Shown: positions 45,255 through 54,852 of the stretch, one piece after another | Layout of the letters: the number at the start of each line of letters is the position of its first letter | Numbering within the stretch: position 1 is the first letter of the stretch | From: Nothopassalora personata | Taxonomy: Eukaryota > Ascomycota > Dothideomycetes > Mycosphaerellales > Mycosphaerellaceae | DNA: 64,000 nucleotides | Direction: 5' to 3' | Assembly: GCA_033816765.1 (NCBI GenBank) | Contig: CM066288.1 | Coordinates: 2,914,001-2,978,000 of the forward strand | Translations under genes and position numbers: made by a program | Notes under the pieces: generated by a model | The model's database searches: none | What the model was told of the DNA's origin: nothing | The model's input: only the letters and a program-made list of their open reading frames with translations

Positions 45255-45630
45255 CGTGAACTTCTAAGGAGCAGCTTAGGTTATTAATCGTAGATTTCTA
45301 AGGAGCTGCTTATTAACCGTAAACTTCTAAGGAGCTGCTTATTAACCGTGAACTTTTAAGGAGCTACTTAAGTTATTAACCGTAAACATACAAGGAGCTA
45401 CTTAAGTTATTAACCGTGAACTTAACCGTAAACTTCTAAGGAGCTACTTAAGTTAGTAACCGTAAACATATAAGGAGCTGCTTAAGTTATTAACCGTAAA
45501 TATATAAGGAGCTACTTAAGTTATTAACCGTAAACATATAAGGAGCTACTTAAGTTGTTAACCGTAAACTTCTACGGAGCTACTTATTAACCGTAAACAT
45601 ATAAGGAGCTACTAGTCCTCGCTGTTCCTT
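45255..45630. repeat. Tandem array of the CCGTAAAC...AAGGAGC motif
   Basis: About eleven imperfect units of 29-45 bp, each with (C)CGTAAAC then TTCTAAGGAGCTACTT or ACATATAAGGAGCTACTT and often AAGTTATTAA. The same core appears in reverse orientation in the array at 52510-52880. Confidence 0.85.
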
Positions 45631-46922
45631 ATATGTTTATACACTTATAAACTTTTTAGGAGCACTACCGCTATTCTTAGGTAGCTCGAATATATTAGAC
45701 GGTGAACTTTTAAGGAGTAGCTCTAATATATCGATGCTAAACTTTTAAGGAGCACGATACCGTAAACATTTAAGGAGTAGCCCTAATGTCTTAAGTAGAT
45801 CTTATCGAAGATAGAACATAGATGTATAAGATTAAGACTAAGACAAGAACGATTAAGTAGAGAGCCGTATAGCGTAGGCAGTATTGTCGTTATAATACAC
45901 TTAAGACGATACAGTAGAAAAAACAACCTAGCACCTATAATCTAAACACACCTACTAGTGTGCCCGAAACGACGGTAGCGAGTATACGGACCGACACCAC
46001 CTATAGTAACACGATATACTACCTCGTAAGGCGTACCCTTATAGGGACGGCATAGTAGTAAGCGCAGCTTACCGGCGTCGGTATCTTGAACCTTACTAGC
46101 TAAGGCCTACCTCGCGAGGTTACTTAACGCTAGACCCGAGCTAGTACCCCCTAAGCGACTAATCTCCCTCTCCTATAGCTATAAATACGTTAGCTATTAA
46201 CCTTAAGCAGCATTGTAAGTTAAGAGTTAAGAAGACATTAACACCTTAAGTCTTAAGAAGCTAAGAGTTAAGATGCTATATTAGCTCGTATAAATAGAAA
46301 GACGTACCTCGTCCGACATAGACATAGGCGTGCTAGCATTTAGCCGGCGATACTTACTAGGCTTGCCCTTAGGGCGACTAGGGATGCTATTATTAGCGCC
46401 GACATTTACAAAACGGTCGCCGCGGCGACGTATAGTAATCTTAGGTACCGTACCGGTAGTGTTTCTACCGCCGGTAGAGGGCGTAGTCGTGTTGCTACTA
46501 CTGCTACTAGTGTTAGTATTAGTAGTGCTATAGTAACATGTTAGCGATAAGTTCTTAAGATTAATACGGAGTTAAGATCATAAGCTAAGCTTACTAAGAG
46601 TAAGACTTACGTAGGAGTAGAAGATAGGCCGGTAGCGCCCTCGTTATAGTTAGTGTTACTACGCATGTATAGTTAGTACTCGCTTAAGGACTACTTAATG
46701 CTTATCGAAAGCTTAGCGACATAAGACTTATAAGTCCTCGCCGCTACTAAAGTTATCTACCTAGAAGCCGCTAGTGTCGCTATCTACCTAGAAGCCGCTA
46801 GTGTCGCCGCCGCCGCCGCCAAAGTCGTCGTCGTCTTAGCTAGAGCACAATATTAGCATAAATTCTTCGCGAGTCGAGAGCTTAAGTCGAGAGCTTAAGT
46901 CGAGCTTAACTTAAGAATAGAA
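45631..46922. other. RIP-degraded sequence, no gene recognised
   Basis: TA-rich, CA/TG-poor DNA inside the transposon. A (CTA)/(GTT)-type low-complexity run is at 46490-46530 and CGCCGCCGCCGC near 46805. Pre-RIP content not identifiable by eye. Confidence 0.5.
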
Positions 46923-47250
46923 GACTAAAGACGTATATAATTAGGCCGTTACCTTATAGCTCGAAAGCCGGAGCGGCATCTTACTACCATTACTACTACT
47001 AGGTAGGCGCGGTAGGTAATAGTACGGACTTACGAGTAGCCTTAGAGGCGCGCTTCTTACGTAGGGCCTTGTTACTAGTAGACTTACGAGCGGCCTTAGA
47101 GGCGAGTTGCTTACGTAGGGCCTTACTACTAGTAGACTTACGAGCGACCTTAGAGGCGAGCTACTTACGGGCACGGGTAAAGGCAGCGGAGCGTCTTAAT
47201 AGTGCGGTCGCGCGAGCCCTAGCGCGGGCGCGGACGGTACGGGCGAAGTC
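46923..47250 (-). pseudogene. Basic protein relic with histone H3-tail-like repeats
   Basis: Read on the minus strand, one frame gives an Arg/Ala-rich lead (RTVRARARARATALLRRSAA), then from 47172 to 47026 tandem 18-residue units: ARK[stop]LASKVARKS, STSSKALRKQLASKA, ARKSTSNKALRKKRASKA, TRKS. The second unit differs from histone H3 residues 7-28 at three of 22 positions (G12S, G13S, P16L). Each change is a GGT-to-AGT or CCA-to-CTA type change, as RIP would produce, and the stop TAG stands where H3 has Gln (CAG). After SVLLPTAPT the frame has a run of TAG/TAA stops, likely former Gln codons. It is not expressed as such now. Confidence 0.65.
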
Positions 47251-48157
47251 GCTAAAGATATATTAGTATACTACGGTAAATAATAAGGCCGGAATTAGAA
47301 CTTATAGCGAGCTATTGTAATAGAAGAAGTCGCTACTATAAAACTATTAGCCTTACTTAATCTTAACAAGTAGCCTACTCTTAAGCATAGCTTAAGAGCT
47401 GTAGACCGAAGACTAAAGACTAAAGACTAAAGACTAAAGACATACTCGAGGAGGGAGAAGAGGAAGGGAGGGCTCGGTCTAGCCAAGCCCGGCGTAAAGA
47501 AGCGAGGCATCGTTACTTATTATATCGTTAGTGTAGTTCTTATGCTTATAGTAATGTTACGGATAGTTGTAAGAGGGTGTATGTAATAAGTTAGTAGGAA
47601 AGAAAGAGAAAGTAAAAGAGGAAGGCTACTCGAAGGTTAATCTCTCGCCTCTATTGTACCCGACTTGTGCCTATCGTATTGTCTACGATATGTGAAGTTA
47701 TATTGTCTAGCTATTGTCTAACAATTCACCTACTATTGTTACTAGGCTTAGCGCTCTTTAATAAGTGGGTCTTCGAGAGATTATGTCCTAAGGCCGTCGA
47801 AACACGCTACGATAGTAAACTCATATAATCCCGGGCATGTAACGAGCGTACGCTATTACTGTATCGAGTGTCCGGAGTGTGTAGAAGGTAGGGTAGCGAT
47901 AAATAGATAGGTAGCAAGCTATAAATGCTAAGAAACGCCGAAGTACTAGTCGGTAATACTGTTTCTTAAGCTATTGCTTAAGATTAGTAACATGAACATA
48001 CTAGGAGCCGTATAAGTAGGCTATTAAGTCCGTGTCGAAGTGTCGAAGTGTCGAGGTGTCGAAGTAGTAGGTGTAAAGAAATAGCTCCTAGAGCGCGGCT
48101 CGTACTATCGATAAGGTAGGTGCGTAACTACAATAGGTAACCCGGTATCTATAATAT

Positions 48158-48210
48158 AAACATATAAGGAGCACGTTAGATAGGTGATCTAACGTGCTCC
48201 TTATATGTTT
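48158..48210. repeat. Perfect hairpin, 24-bp arms
   Basis: Arms at 48158-48181 and 48187-48210 are exact reverse complements around a 5-base loop (AGGTG). Each arm carries the AAACATATAAGGAGC core. Confidence 0.95.
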
Positions 48211-48529
48211 ACCGTAAAGTAATAAGGAAACAGCTCGCTATAAAGCGCACCGGCGAGTAAGCGAGTAAGCGATAAAGCATAACATATTATAAGGCAGGTG
48301 CTATCGAATAGCTACTATTACTCCTTATATGTTTATAGATACGTCCTTAAGGTGCTCCTTATATATTCACGACTACTAGTTAAGCTACTCCTTATATGTT
48401 TATAGCTACATCCTTAAGGTACTCCTTGTATATTTACGACTGTGTAAGGGAAATTAGACTAGCTTATATAGCGAGAGCCGTAAGATATAGGCACATTCGA
48501 GATTGAGAGAAGTCCTTATTTTCTAGGGA

Positions 48530-48592
48530 GCCGTAAACATATAAGGAGCACGTCTAAAACGTGTAAATAGCGTGCTCCTAGTATGTTCACCG
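48530..48592. repeat. Imperfect hairpin of the core motif
   Basis: GCCGTAAACATATAAGGAGCACG is followed 20-odd bases later by CGTGCTCCTAGTATGTTCACCG, an inverted, slightly diverged copy. Confidence 0.85.
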
Positions 48593-49559
48593 CTCTATAG
48601 AGAAATAAGAAGCTCGCGAGGCTATAGAAACACCTCCATTATTCGACTAACACTATCGCATTAGTAACGTCGCTATATTAGCTCCTTAAAAGTACATAGA
48701 ACACGCTACTCGCCTACCCCCTACTACCGTTATAGTTCTTAGAGCCCTTAGTCTTACGGTTGTTACTACGTTATCTTAGTCTCCTTAGCGAGCTTAATAT
48801 AGCGCCTACAGCAACTATCTAATTAGCCCTCGAAGTACTAGCTAGGCGTCGTGTTAGTTATAAGTTCGTATTATCCTCGGTGGACTCCTACTGCCGCTAT
48901 ATAACTACTTACGATACGATAGGCTCTTACTATAGCTATAGCTACTAGGTCTCTTACCGCTAGATCTCCTATTACTATATATGTTGCTATAGCATATTAT
49001 CTTACGGTAGAGGGTCTTACTAAGAGCCTTAAACCGACTCTAACTACGGCCGTAAGGTAGTATTATCTAATAGGTCGTCGAATGCCGTGAAGTTACGAAA
49101 CAACTCGTCTTCTAGGTCCGCTACGGCCTCCTACTCTAACGGCATCGCCTAAGATGCAACATCCTACTACATAATAACATCCTACTACGATACAACATCC
49201 TACTACGATACAACGTCCTACTACGATGCTTCCTACTACGATACTCTAATGTTACTTATAACTCCTTTACCTAGCTACGAGGCCGATAGTAGGAACGGAT
49301 CTCTATAGTCTAGTGCTAGATCTCCTCGATAGTAGGGATATAAAGGTTTCGTGTACATCGCGACTAGTCTAGATATGCACTTTAGGCACATGTAATAGCG
49401 GCATGTGGTTCGATACCGGACAACTTAGCTATCATTCTAGCTATTAGCATATATTAGGCACTCGGCATCTAGATCGGAGTCGCTATATGCGCGTAGGCGT
49501 AGCTACGCCTACGGGAGTATAGGAGCTAGACTAGCTAGGCTAGACGAACTACTACTATT

Positions 49560-51005
49560 AATAGATAACGACCTCTCTAGCTCTTAGCTCGTAGGCCGTT
49601 TCTTAGTGGATATAGATGTAGATGTAGATACAGTTCTAGATCTAGATGTAGCAGTATTATCCTACTTAAGGGGCCTAAGTAGTTTCTATATAACCTTCTT
49701 TATAGCATTCGCCGCTATAGCGCTACTCTCTCTATTACGAGGCGTTACATAGAGTAACGACTCGAGTCTACCTACCCGCATATGTGCCTTAAAGGTAGCG
49801 TCGTCGATAAAGTCACTAATAGGAAAAGTAGCCTTATGATCTACTACCTCTTAGGATGCTACTTCTCGGGCTGTAGCCTCTTGTTCCTACGGTAGTAGGG
49901 GCGGAGCCCTAAAGTTCCTAGGTAATAATAGCGCCGGTTCGACTAGTTTCGTAGGTTAATCCTACATTAACTATATAGGATAATTATTATCGGATTATAA
50001 GTCCTCGTCCTACTACATAAATAAGCTGTCCTCGGCTTCGGCGGCGTAGTTACGCATGTTACGCATGCCGCTAATACTATCCGGTGTAGCACTCCTCTCG
50101 TTTATCTTCTTCTTAGTCGCATCCTTGCCGAGGCTATTGTTATCGAAGACCTCGTAAACCTCCCGGATAAGGATAACGATAAGCTTTAGACACTAGACGC
50201 CGCTTCGAGGATAATCGAATGTATAGCTAAGCGAGTCTATCTCGCTAGACTTAAGCAACGACGGCCTTAGACGTACGGGCTAGTTACTACGGCTATTAAT
50301 GCTCTAGGCAAGATAGTAGGCGTAGTGTAGCTTATCTATCATCTCTTACATATCGTACTTCTCTTTAATAAGATATTTAAACAGCCACTTAGGCCTATCG
50401 AGCTCGGGCTACTAGCGGAACATTGGTATAAAGATATCTTAGAACTCTTAGATATACTATACACCTGTTTAAACGGGCTCGCTATAAGTTAGGAAGCGAG
50501 AGCCTTCATTCGATAAGATAGAAACCGTAAATAAGGTACAGTTAAATCGTATCGCCGGTCGTACGGTCTACTTGCCCTTACCCTTGCCCTTCGCACGAGA
50601 TATATATTATAACCCGGCTTTAAGCATATCGTCCTTATTATCCGAATAAAGGTACCTCTTTATAGGCTACGGAGCATTAGGATGTATCGGATCGAACATA
50701 GCATTAGGGATTGGCCTTTCCTAGCTTTTATACTGTTTCTTCTTCTCTTTCTCGGCCCTGCCTAAGTTATAAAAAACGTCCTCTAGGCTAGCGTACGCCC
50801 TAGCTCGGCTACTACCTAATACGGTCGCTAATGCAGTCCTTATCGGTGCACTGCTCGCTAGCGGATTGCTTTAAGCTACGGCGTTGTCGTCCGTTATAGG
50901 GTTTAATATAGAGTCGCCCGGAGCTAGCCTCTCGCTACCGTATACGGCGTAGAACTTATCGCCTACTTTAAACCTATACCTATCGTTAGTATAGAATTGA
51001 GGCAT
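49560..51005 (-). pseudogene. Second transposon-encoded protein relic
   Basis: ATG at 51003-51005 opens MPQFYTNDRYRFKVGDKFYA and stays coding-like for ~450 codons on the minus strand, broken by TAA/TAG stops that would be Gln (CAA/CAG) before RIP. Readable segments include LEDVFYNLGRAEKEKKKQYK, MFDPIHPNAP, KDDMLKAGL, PKWLFKYLIKEKYDM and IVILIREVYEVFDNNSLGK. I do not recognise the family. It lies directly downstream of the transposase relic in the same orientation, so both were probably part of one autonomous element. Confidence 0.6.
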
Positions 51006-52352
51006 GTTTAACGTCGGTAGATGGGATCGATGCGGATAAGATCGATACGGATGACTAGAGATAGTTAACGATAAAGACAAGGTGTTTAATTTAAAAGTGC
51101 GATGTAGCTCTATTACGATTAGGATTTATTCGGCACGCTAGTAACAACCCTTAACTAGCGTAGCGATGTAGCGATATAGACAACGACTATGTTAGTCGTC
51201 TATAGCGGCTCGTTAGTAGCGGTAAATATAGATTTTAGGCGGTCGGATAGTTATAGCTCCTCGCTGTCTCTTAGCCGCTTAAACTTAGCGAGCTCTCTAC
51301 TACCTAATAGGAACGTAGCTATTACCCGACGTAGCTTACGATATGCGAGGAAGTATATACGGATAGATCCATTCGTAGGGTCGTTACCGCGCTTAGTTCC
51401 ATCTAGCTCGCGGGGAAAGTTAAGCATCTCGAGGGCATTCTAACACTATAATAGTGTTGCCGGCGGTAAGTAGGCTTTAAGGTCGAATTGCCGCGTATAG
51501 TTCTACTAGTGCTAAATCTATAGATAGTTAGTGTCGATTAGCCTACCTATATCGCGGGCTCCGCCGAATAGCTTAGGGTAACGATATAGTAGCTCTAGTG
51601 TCCCTAAATAATGCGACTCCGCGTTAGCCTAGTACCGTACGTAGTGTATGTTCTAGTGTTCGATAAAATTAGTAATAGTTGCACGGATAATAGGTATGTA
51701 TACTATAAGGAAGGCTACACGATTAGCCTTGTAATCTAGGTCGTACTAGCCTTTATCCTTAATCTTACCGAATACATCGCGCTACGTATTAAGCGCACCT
51801 AAATAGAACGGCGTTAGCTATACTCGAACTTATAATTCGGTTTAACGCACCCTTCGCGACTTCGCTATTCTAGTGCTCGACGGTATTGTTCCCTTTACTT
51901 ATAGTATACTAGAAGCACTAGGAGAAGTTAAGAGGTTACCCTTTAAATAGTTCCCGCAATTCGAGGTAGGCGTTTGTAAGCATCGTTGTCTTAATACCCT
52001 TATTAGACCGTACGACTCTTAGCTAAAAGCCTCTCTTAGTTATCTCCTTAAGGTACTACGAGAACGTAGAGAACTTTGTCTTAGCTAGGTTACTAATATA
52101 GGCCTAGATAATTATTCGCAAGAACATATCGATATAGACGTAGATCTAGATGCTAAAGAATAGCTTAAGCTTATAATAGGCGTCGATCGACTAGACATTA
52201 TTCGAGCTTATAGCTACTAGGCGACTATAGGCGGGTTGGAATCTTAGTTCCCTTAGCTTACGGGCGCGAAATAGCGTAGCGTTAATCTCGCGGGCAATGC
52301 GGTAGATACGGTCCCTATAAGATAGGAATGTTAGCGAGTTCTCTAAATTATG

Positions 52353-52412
52353 CGTGAACATACTAGGAGTAGCTAAAATCGGCCGATTTTAGCTACTCCT
52401 AGTATGTTCACG
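52353..52412. repeat. Perfect 60-bp palindrome
   Basis: Arms 52353-52382 and 52383-52412 are exact reverse complements with no loop; they contain GTGAACATACTAGGAGTAGC and its inverse. It lies within the transposase relic. Confidence 0.95.
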
Positions 52413-52509
52413 TATGCCGTGCCCTACGGTATCTAGAGGTAGGCGCTTAGATGCACTCGTTTAGACCGTAGCATCTACGATGCCGGGGCGCTAATAGCTA
52501 CGATACGGA

Positions 52510-52880
52510 CGGCTCTACTCCTTAAAAGTTTATAGTAGTATGTCGTGCTCCTTAAATGTTTACGGTGTCGTGCTCCTTAAAAGTTTACGGTAGTAGTATC
52601 GTGCTCCTTAAATGTTTACGGTATCGTACTCCTAGAATGTTTACGGTGTCGTGCTCCTTAAAAGTTCACGGTAGTAGTATCGTGCTCCTTAAATGTTTAC
52701 GGTATCGTGCTCCTAGAATGTTTACGGTATCGTACTCCTAGAATGTTTACGGTATCGTGCTCCTAGAATGTTCACCGTGCCGTATCGTGCTCCTTAAAAG
52801 TCTAGGACGAGCGTATCGTACTCCTTAGAAGTATAGGGTGCGGCGTATCGTGCTCCTTAGAAGTCTAGGGTGCGGTGTAT
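52510..52880. repeat. Tandem array of the core motif, inverted orientation
   Basis: About twelve units of 25-31 bp such as TCGTGCTCCTTAAATGTTTA followed by CGGTA or CGGTAGTAG; the last units diverge to CTTAGAAGTCTAGGGTGCGG. This is the reverse complement of the core of the 45255-45630 array. Confidence 0.9.
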
Positions 52881-53187
52881 CGTGCCGTAGGTAAGTCGCC
52901 CTAGTAGCATATAATTGTACGAAGTTGGCGGTGTTTCTCGCGCTCTTATTAGCCTACGCTTTTATACGCGCAATAGACGTTCTAGTAGGCGTAGTAACGG
53001 TGTTCCTACACTCTTCGCCGTAGGCTAATAAGAATAGAGAGAACTCTAATAACAACGGCCGGTTACTACGCTACGAATGAGGCTCTACTATAGGCTCTAC
53101 TATAGGCTCTACTATAGGCTTTAGCGATACGACTCGTAAGGACGCGCGTAGAATAACGCGCATATTGCGCGAGGCGGTGCGTAGCAT

Positions 53188-53240
53188 GCTAAACATACGA
53201 GGAGCCGCGAAGGTTGCCTACTCCTTATATGTTTATAGGG
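53188..53240. repeat. Hairpin of the core motif
   Basis: GCTAAACATACGAGGAGCCG and the inverted CTACTCCTTATATGTTTATAG flank a short spacer, interrupting the transposase relic after its NRFISRYVVSLAMP segment. Confidence 0.8.
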
Positions 53241-53441
53241 GGTAATAGGCATAGCGAGAGAGACAACGTACCTACTAATAAATCGATTGTTCCTACGAAG
53301 GTAGTTCGCAATAGCACGATACCTACTATTATATGTTACACTAGACGACATTACTACCTTAAGGGTGTCGCGTATAGTAGCTTCAATTTCCTCCTTGTTC
53401 TCTAGTAGTATACGTCGTAGTAGGCCTATTGACTTACGTAG

Positions 53442-53446
53442 ACGAC
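53442..53446. other. 5-bp target duplication (ACGAC), left copy
   Basis: ACGAC immediately before the LTR; the second copy is 60174-60178. Rejoining the flanks at this site restores the reading frame of the interrupted transposase relic. Confidence 0.9.
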
Positions 53447-53643
53447 TGTTAAGGGGATGTCGCAATGTATAGCACGCCCACGACCTGCCAGTCGTAGATG
53501 AACTAATTCTTGCCTTTTGTTCAAGACGCATCGCGCGTCGCAAGGTGTACTCATGCGTGTCACGTGCGGCTTGGCAGCCGGTCGCGACCGCATGTCACAT
53601 GCAAGGCCACATGTAGGGGTTAGCCACTGGGCTGCCCCTTACA
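53447..53643 (-). repeat. LTR (3' LTR in element sense)
   Basis: 197 bp, matching 59977-60173 at every base I compared. Imperfect terminal inverted repeats TGTTAAGGGG / CCCCTTACA. Confidence 0.97.
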
Positions 53644-53647
53644 ATTG

Positions 53648-53658
53648 CCTCCCCTCCC
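53648..53658 (-). other. Polypurine tract
   Basis: GGGAGGGGAGG on the element strand, four bases before the 3' LTR; the normal site for priming plus-strand DNA synthesis. Confidence 0.8.
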
Positions 53659-53816
53659 GTGCGAGCTGTCCTCAGCTCGCTAGTTGCTACGTAGAGGCTC
53701 CTATGTACTTCCAGAACCATAGTTGCTGTGCGGCCCACATGCGGGTTGCGTGCGTGTCGTCATGTAGGTGTAGGTGAGTGAGGCTTGGTTGCCATGCCGA
53801 CGCAGCTGGTTAGGGG

Positions 53817-53824
53817 CATAAAAC
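53817..53824 (+). promoter_or_regulatory. TATA-like box of the antisense gene
   Basis: CATAAAAC, ~125 bp before the ATG at 53948, followed by a C/T-rich tract and an (ATC)7-like run just before the start. This is a common arrangement for a fungal promoter and suggests that the antisense gene has its own promoter inside the element. Confidence 0.4.
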
Positions 53825-53947
53825 TCCAGCCCAACCCAGCCCTTTCTCAGCACGCTCCCCAGCTCATCACCTTCGCCACACCACCACCACGCACCCGCAC
53901 CGCACCATCATCGCAAGCGCCTCGCCAGCATCATCATCATCATCATC

Positions 53948-54718
53948 ATGTCGGCCGTGCCCTCCTCGCCGCCATTCTCTGGCCGCTCCGCCTCCTCCAG
54001 CAGCACCAGCAGCGACAGCACCACCAGCGCCGCAGAAGACGAGCGCCGCCAGGCGGCTCTGGTGCGCGACGCACCCAGAACGCCTGGTGGTCGCAAGCGA
54101 CCAGCATCACCCTCGCAGCCACCAACGCCCTCGCCAGCCACCAAGCTCTCGCAGAGAATCAACATGTGCATGCGGTGCCTCCCGTACTTCGTCAGGGGTA
54201 AGTCTCCACGCGCGTCGCCTGCGATTCGCATGCTAACCACTTGCTAGACGAGGCCGATGACTGTGATAGTGTCACCACCGGCGAGCTCCTGAAGAAGTGT
54301 GGCCGCTGCAGGCGCAGCAAACACAGCTGCGTGCCCAACACCAGCCACGCCATCGCCTCGCTGGTGAGCCGCCTGCGCGCCGCGCGGTCCCAGCGCGACT
54401 TCCTCACGGCCATGATGGGCCAGGCGCCCACAGACCTCCAGCAGCAGGAGCTGGTGGAGCAGATCCGCCTGTGTGCCCAGCTGGGCAACGACATCAAGGA
54501 GGTAAGTCGCTGCTTCGCTCGTGCGAGTCGACTGCTACTCGCGGGGGAGGGCTCTAGTGCGTCCCCTGTGCTTCGGCTGACCCTTCCTATAGGCCATCAG
54601 GCAGTTCAATGCCTACAAGCACAAGCGTGCCGGGGAGACCCGCATGCGTGCCTCCGCCGCCGCCGCCACCACTGCCGACCAGGCATTCTTGCCTGAGTCA
54701 CTGCGTGACGACAACTGA
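53948..54718 (+). CDS. Antisense six-cysteine zinc-cluster-like protein carried by the chromovirus
   Basis: Exons 53948-54197, 54248-54501 and 54593-54718, with introns of 50 nt (GTAAGT...GCTAG) and 91 nt (GTAAGT...CTATAG, CTGAC branch site), join in frame to 209 residues on the strand opposite gag-pol, between pol and the 3' LTR. The N-terminal ~65 residues are Ser/Pro-rich. Then follow six cysteines, C-x2-C-x11-C-x11-C-x2-C-x6-C: MCMRCLPYFV in exon 1 and DDCD, KKCGRCRRSKHSCVP in exon 2. The last three match half of a Zn2Cys6 cluster (CxxCRRxKxxC). A helical stretch (FLTAMMGQAPTDLQQQELVE, IRLCAQLGNDIKEAIRQFNA across the exon 2/3 join) ends in an Ala-rich tail. Introns in the antisense sense show that it is transcribed separately. 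Function unknown; a nucleic-acid-binding role is inferred. Confidence 0.8.
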
Positions 54719-54852
54719 GGCGCTCGCCTCACACGCTGCTCGCGGGCTCCTCGCCTGCTACCACTCTGCGTGGCCCCTGGTGGGCGCGCCACTCTTCAGC
54801 TTTTGTTTTGTTTATAGTTGAGAAAAGTTTTGTTTGTGCTCCAGTGCCAGTC

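Larger units (their letters stand above)
47251..49559. other. RIP-degraded interior with hairpins and motif copies
   Basis: Contains a GACTAAA heptamer repeated at least four times (47408-47440), several isolated copies of the transposon core motif (about 47993, 48320, 48350, 48385, 48420) and two hairpins annotated separately. At 49140-49250 the sequence CCTACTACGATACAACAT repeats; on the minus strand this reads as VVSQQD-type units with stops as Gln, so it may be part of a Gln-rich coding relic. Confidence 0.5.
51160..53446 (-). pseudogene. Integrase-core (DDE) transposase relic, 3' part
   Basis: Continues the transposase whose 5' part is at 60179-60515; the chromovirus sits between. From 53446 it reads RLRKSIGLLRRILLENKEEI, ATIRDTLKVV and NRFISRYVVSLAMP. 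After a motif array and palindrome (52.35-53.24 kb) it resumes RDRIYRIAREINATLFRARK, then the catalytic core with VxSIDAYYKLKLF, IYVYIDMFLRIII and RSNKGIKTT, later SKGNNTVEH and VYIPIIRATITNFIEHWN-like sequence. The pattern matches fungal integrase-core proteins. Where the family has SDxGxE the relic has SNKGIK: Asp to Asn and Glu to Lys, both G-to-A changes. More than twenty stops lie at former Gln/Trp positions. Confidence 0.75.

Noticed and set aside
45255..45630. CRISPR-like regular repeats
   Set aside because: The context is eukaryotic, unit length varies (29-45 bp), there are no unique spacers, and the core also occurs inverted and as hairpins.
46941..47266. Leu/Ser/Pro-rich 77-residue minus frame and 65-residue plus frame over the H3-like repeats
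   Set aside because: These are other frames of the same 54-bp repeats; only the Lys/Arg frame matches a known sequence and has stops explained by RIP.
47408..47440. GACTAAA heptamer repeats as a telomere-like tract
   Set aside because: Only about four units, internal to a transposon, and unlike the TTAGGG repeat usual in these fungi.
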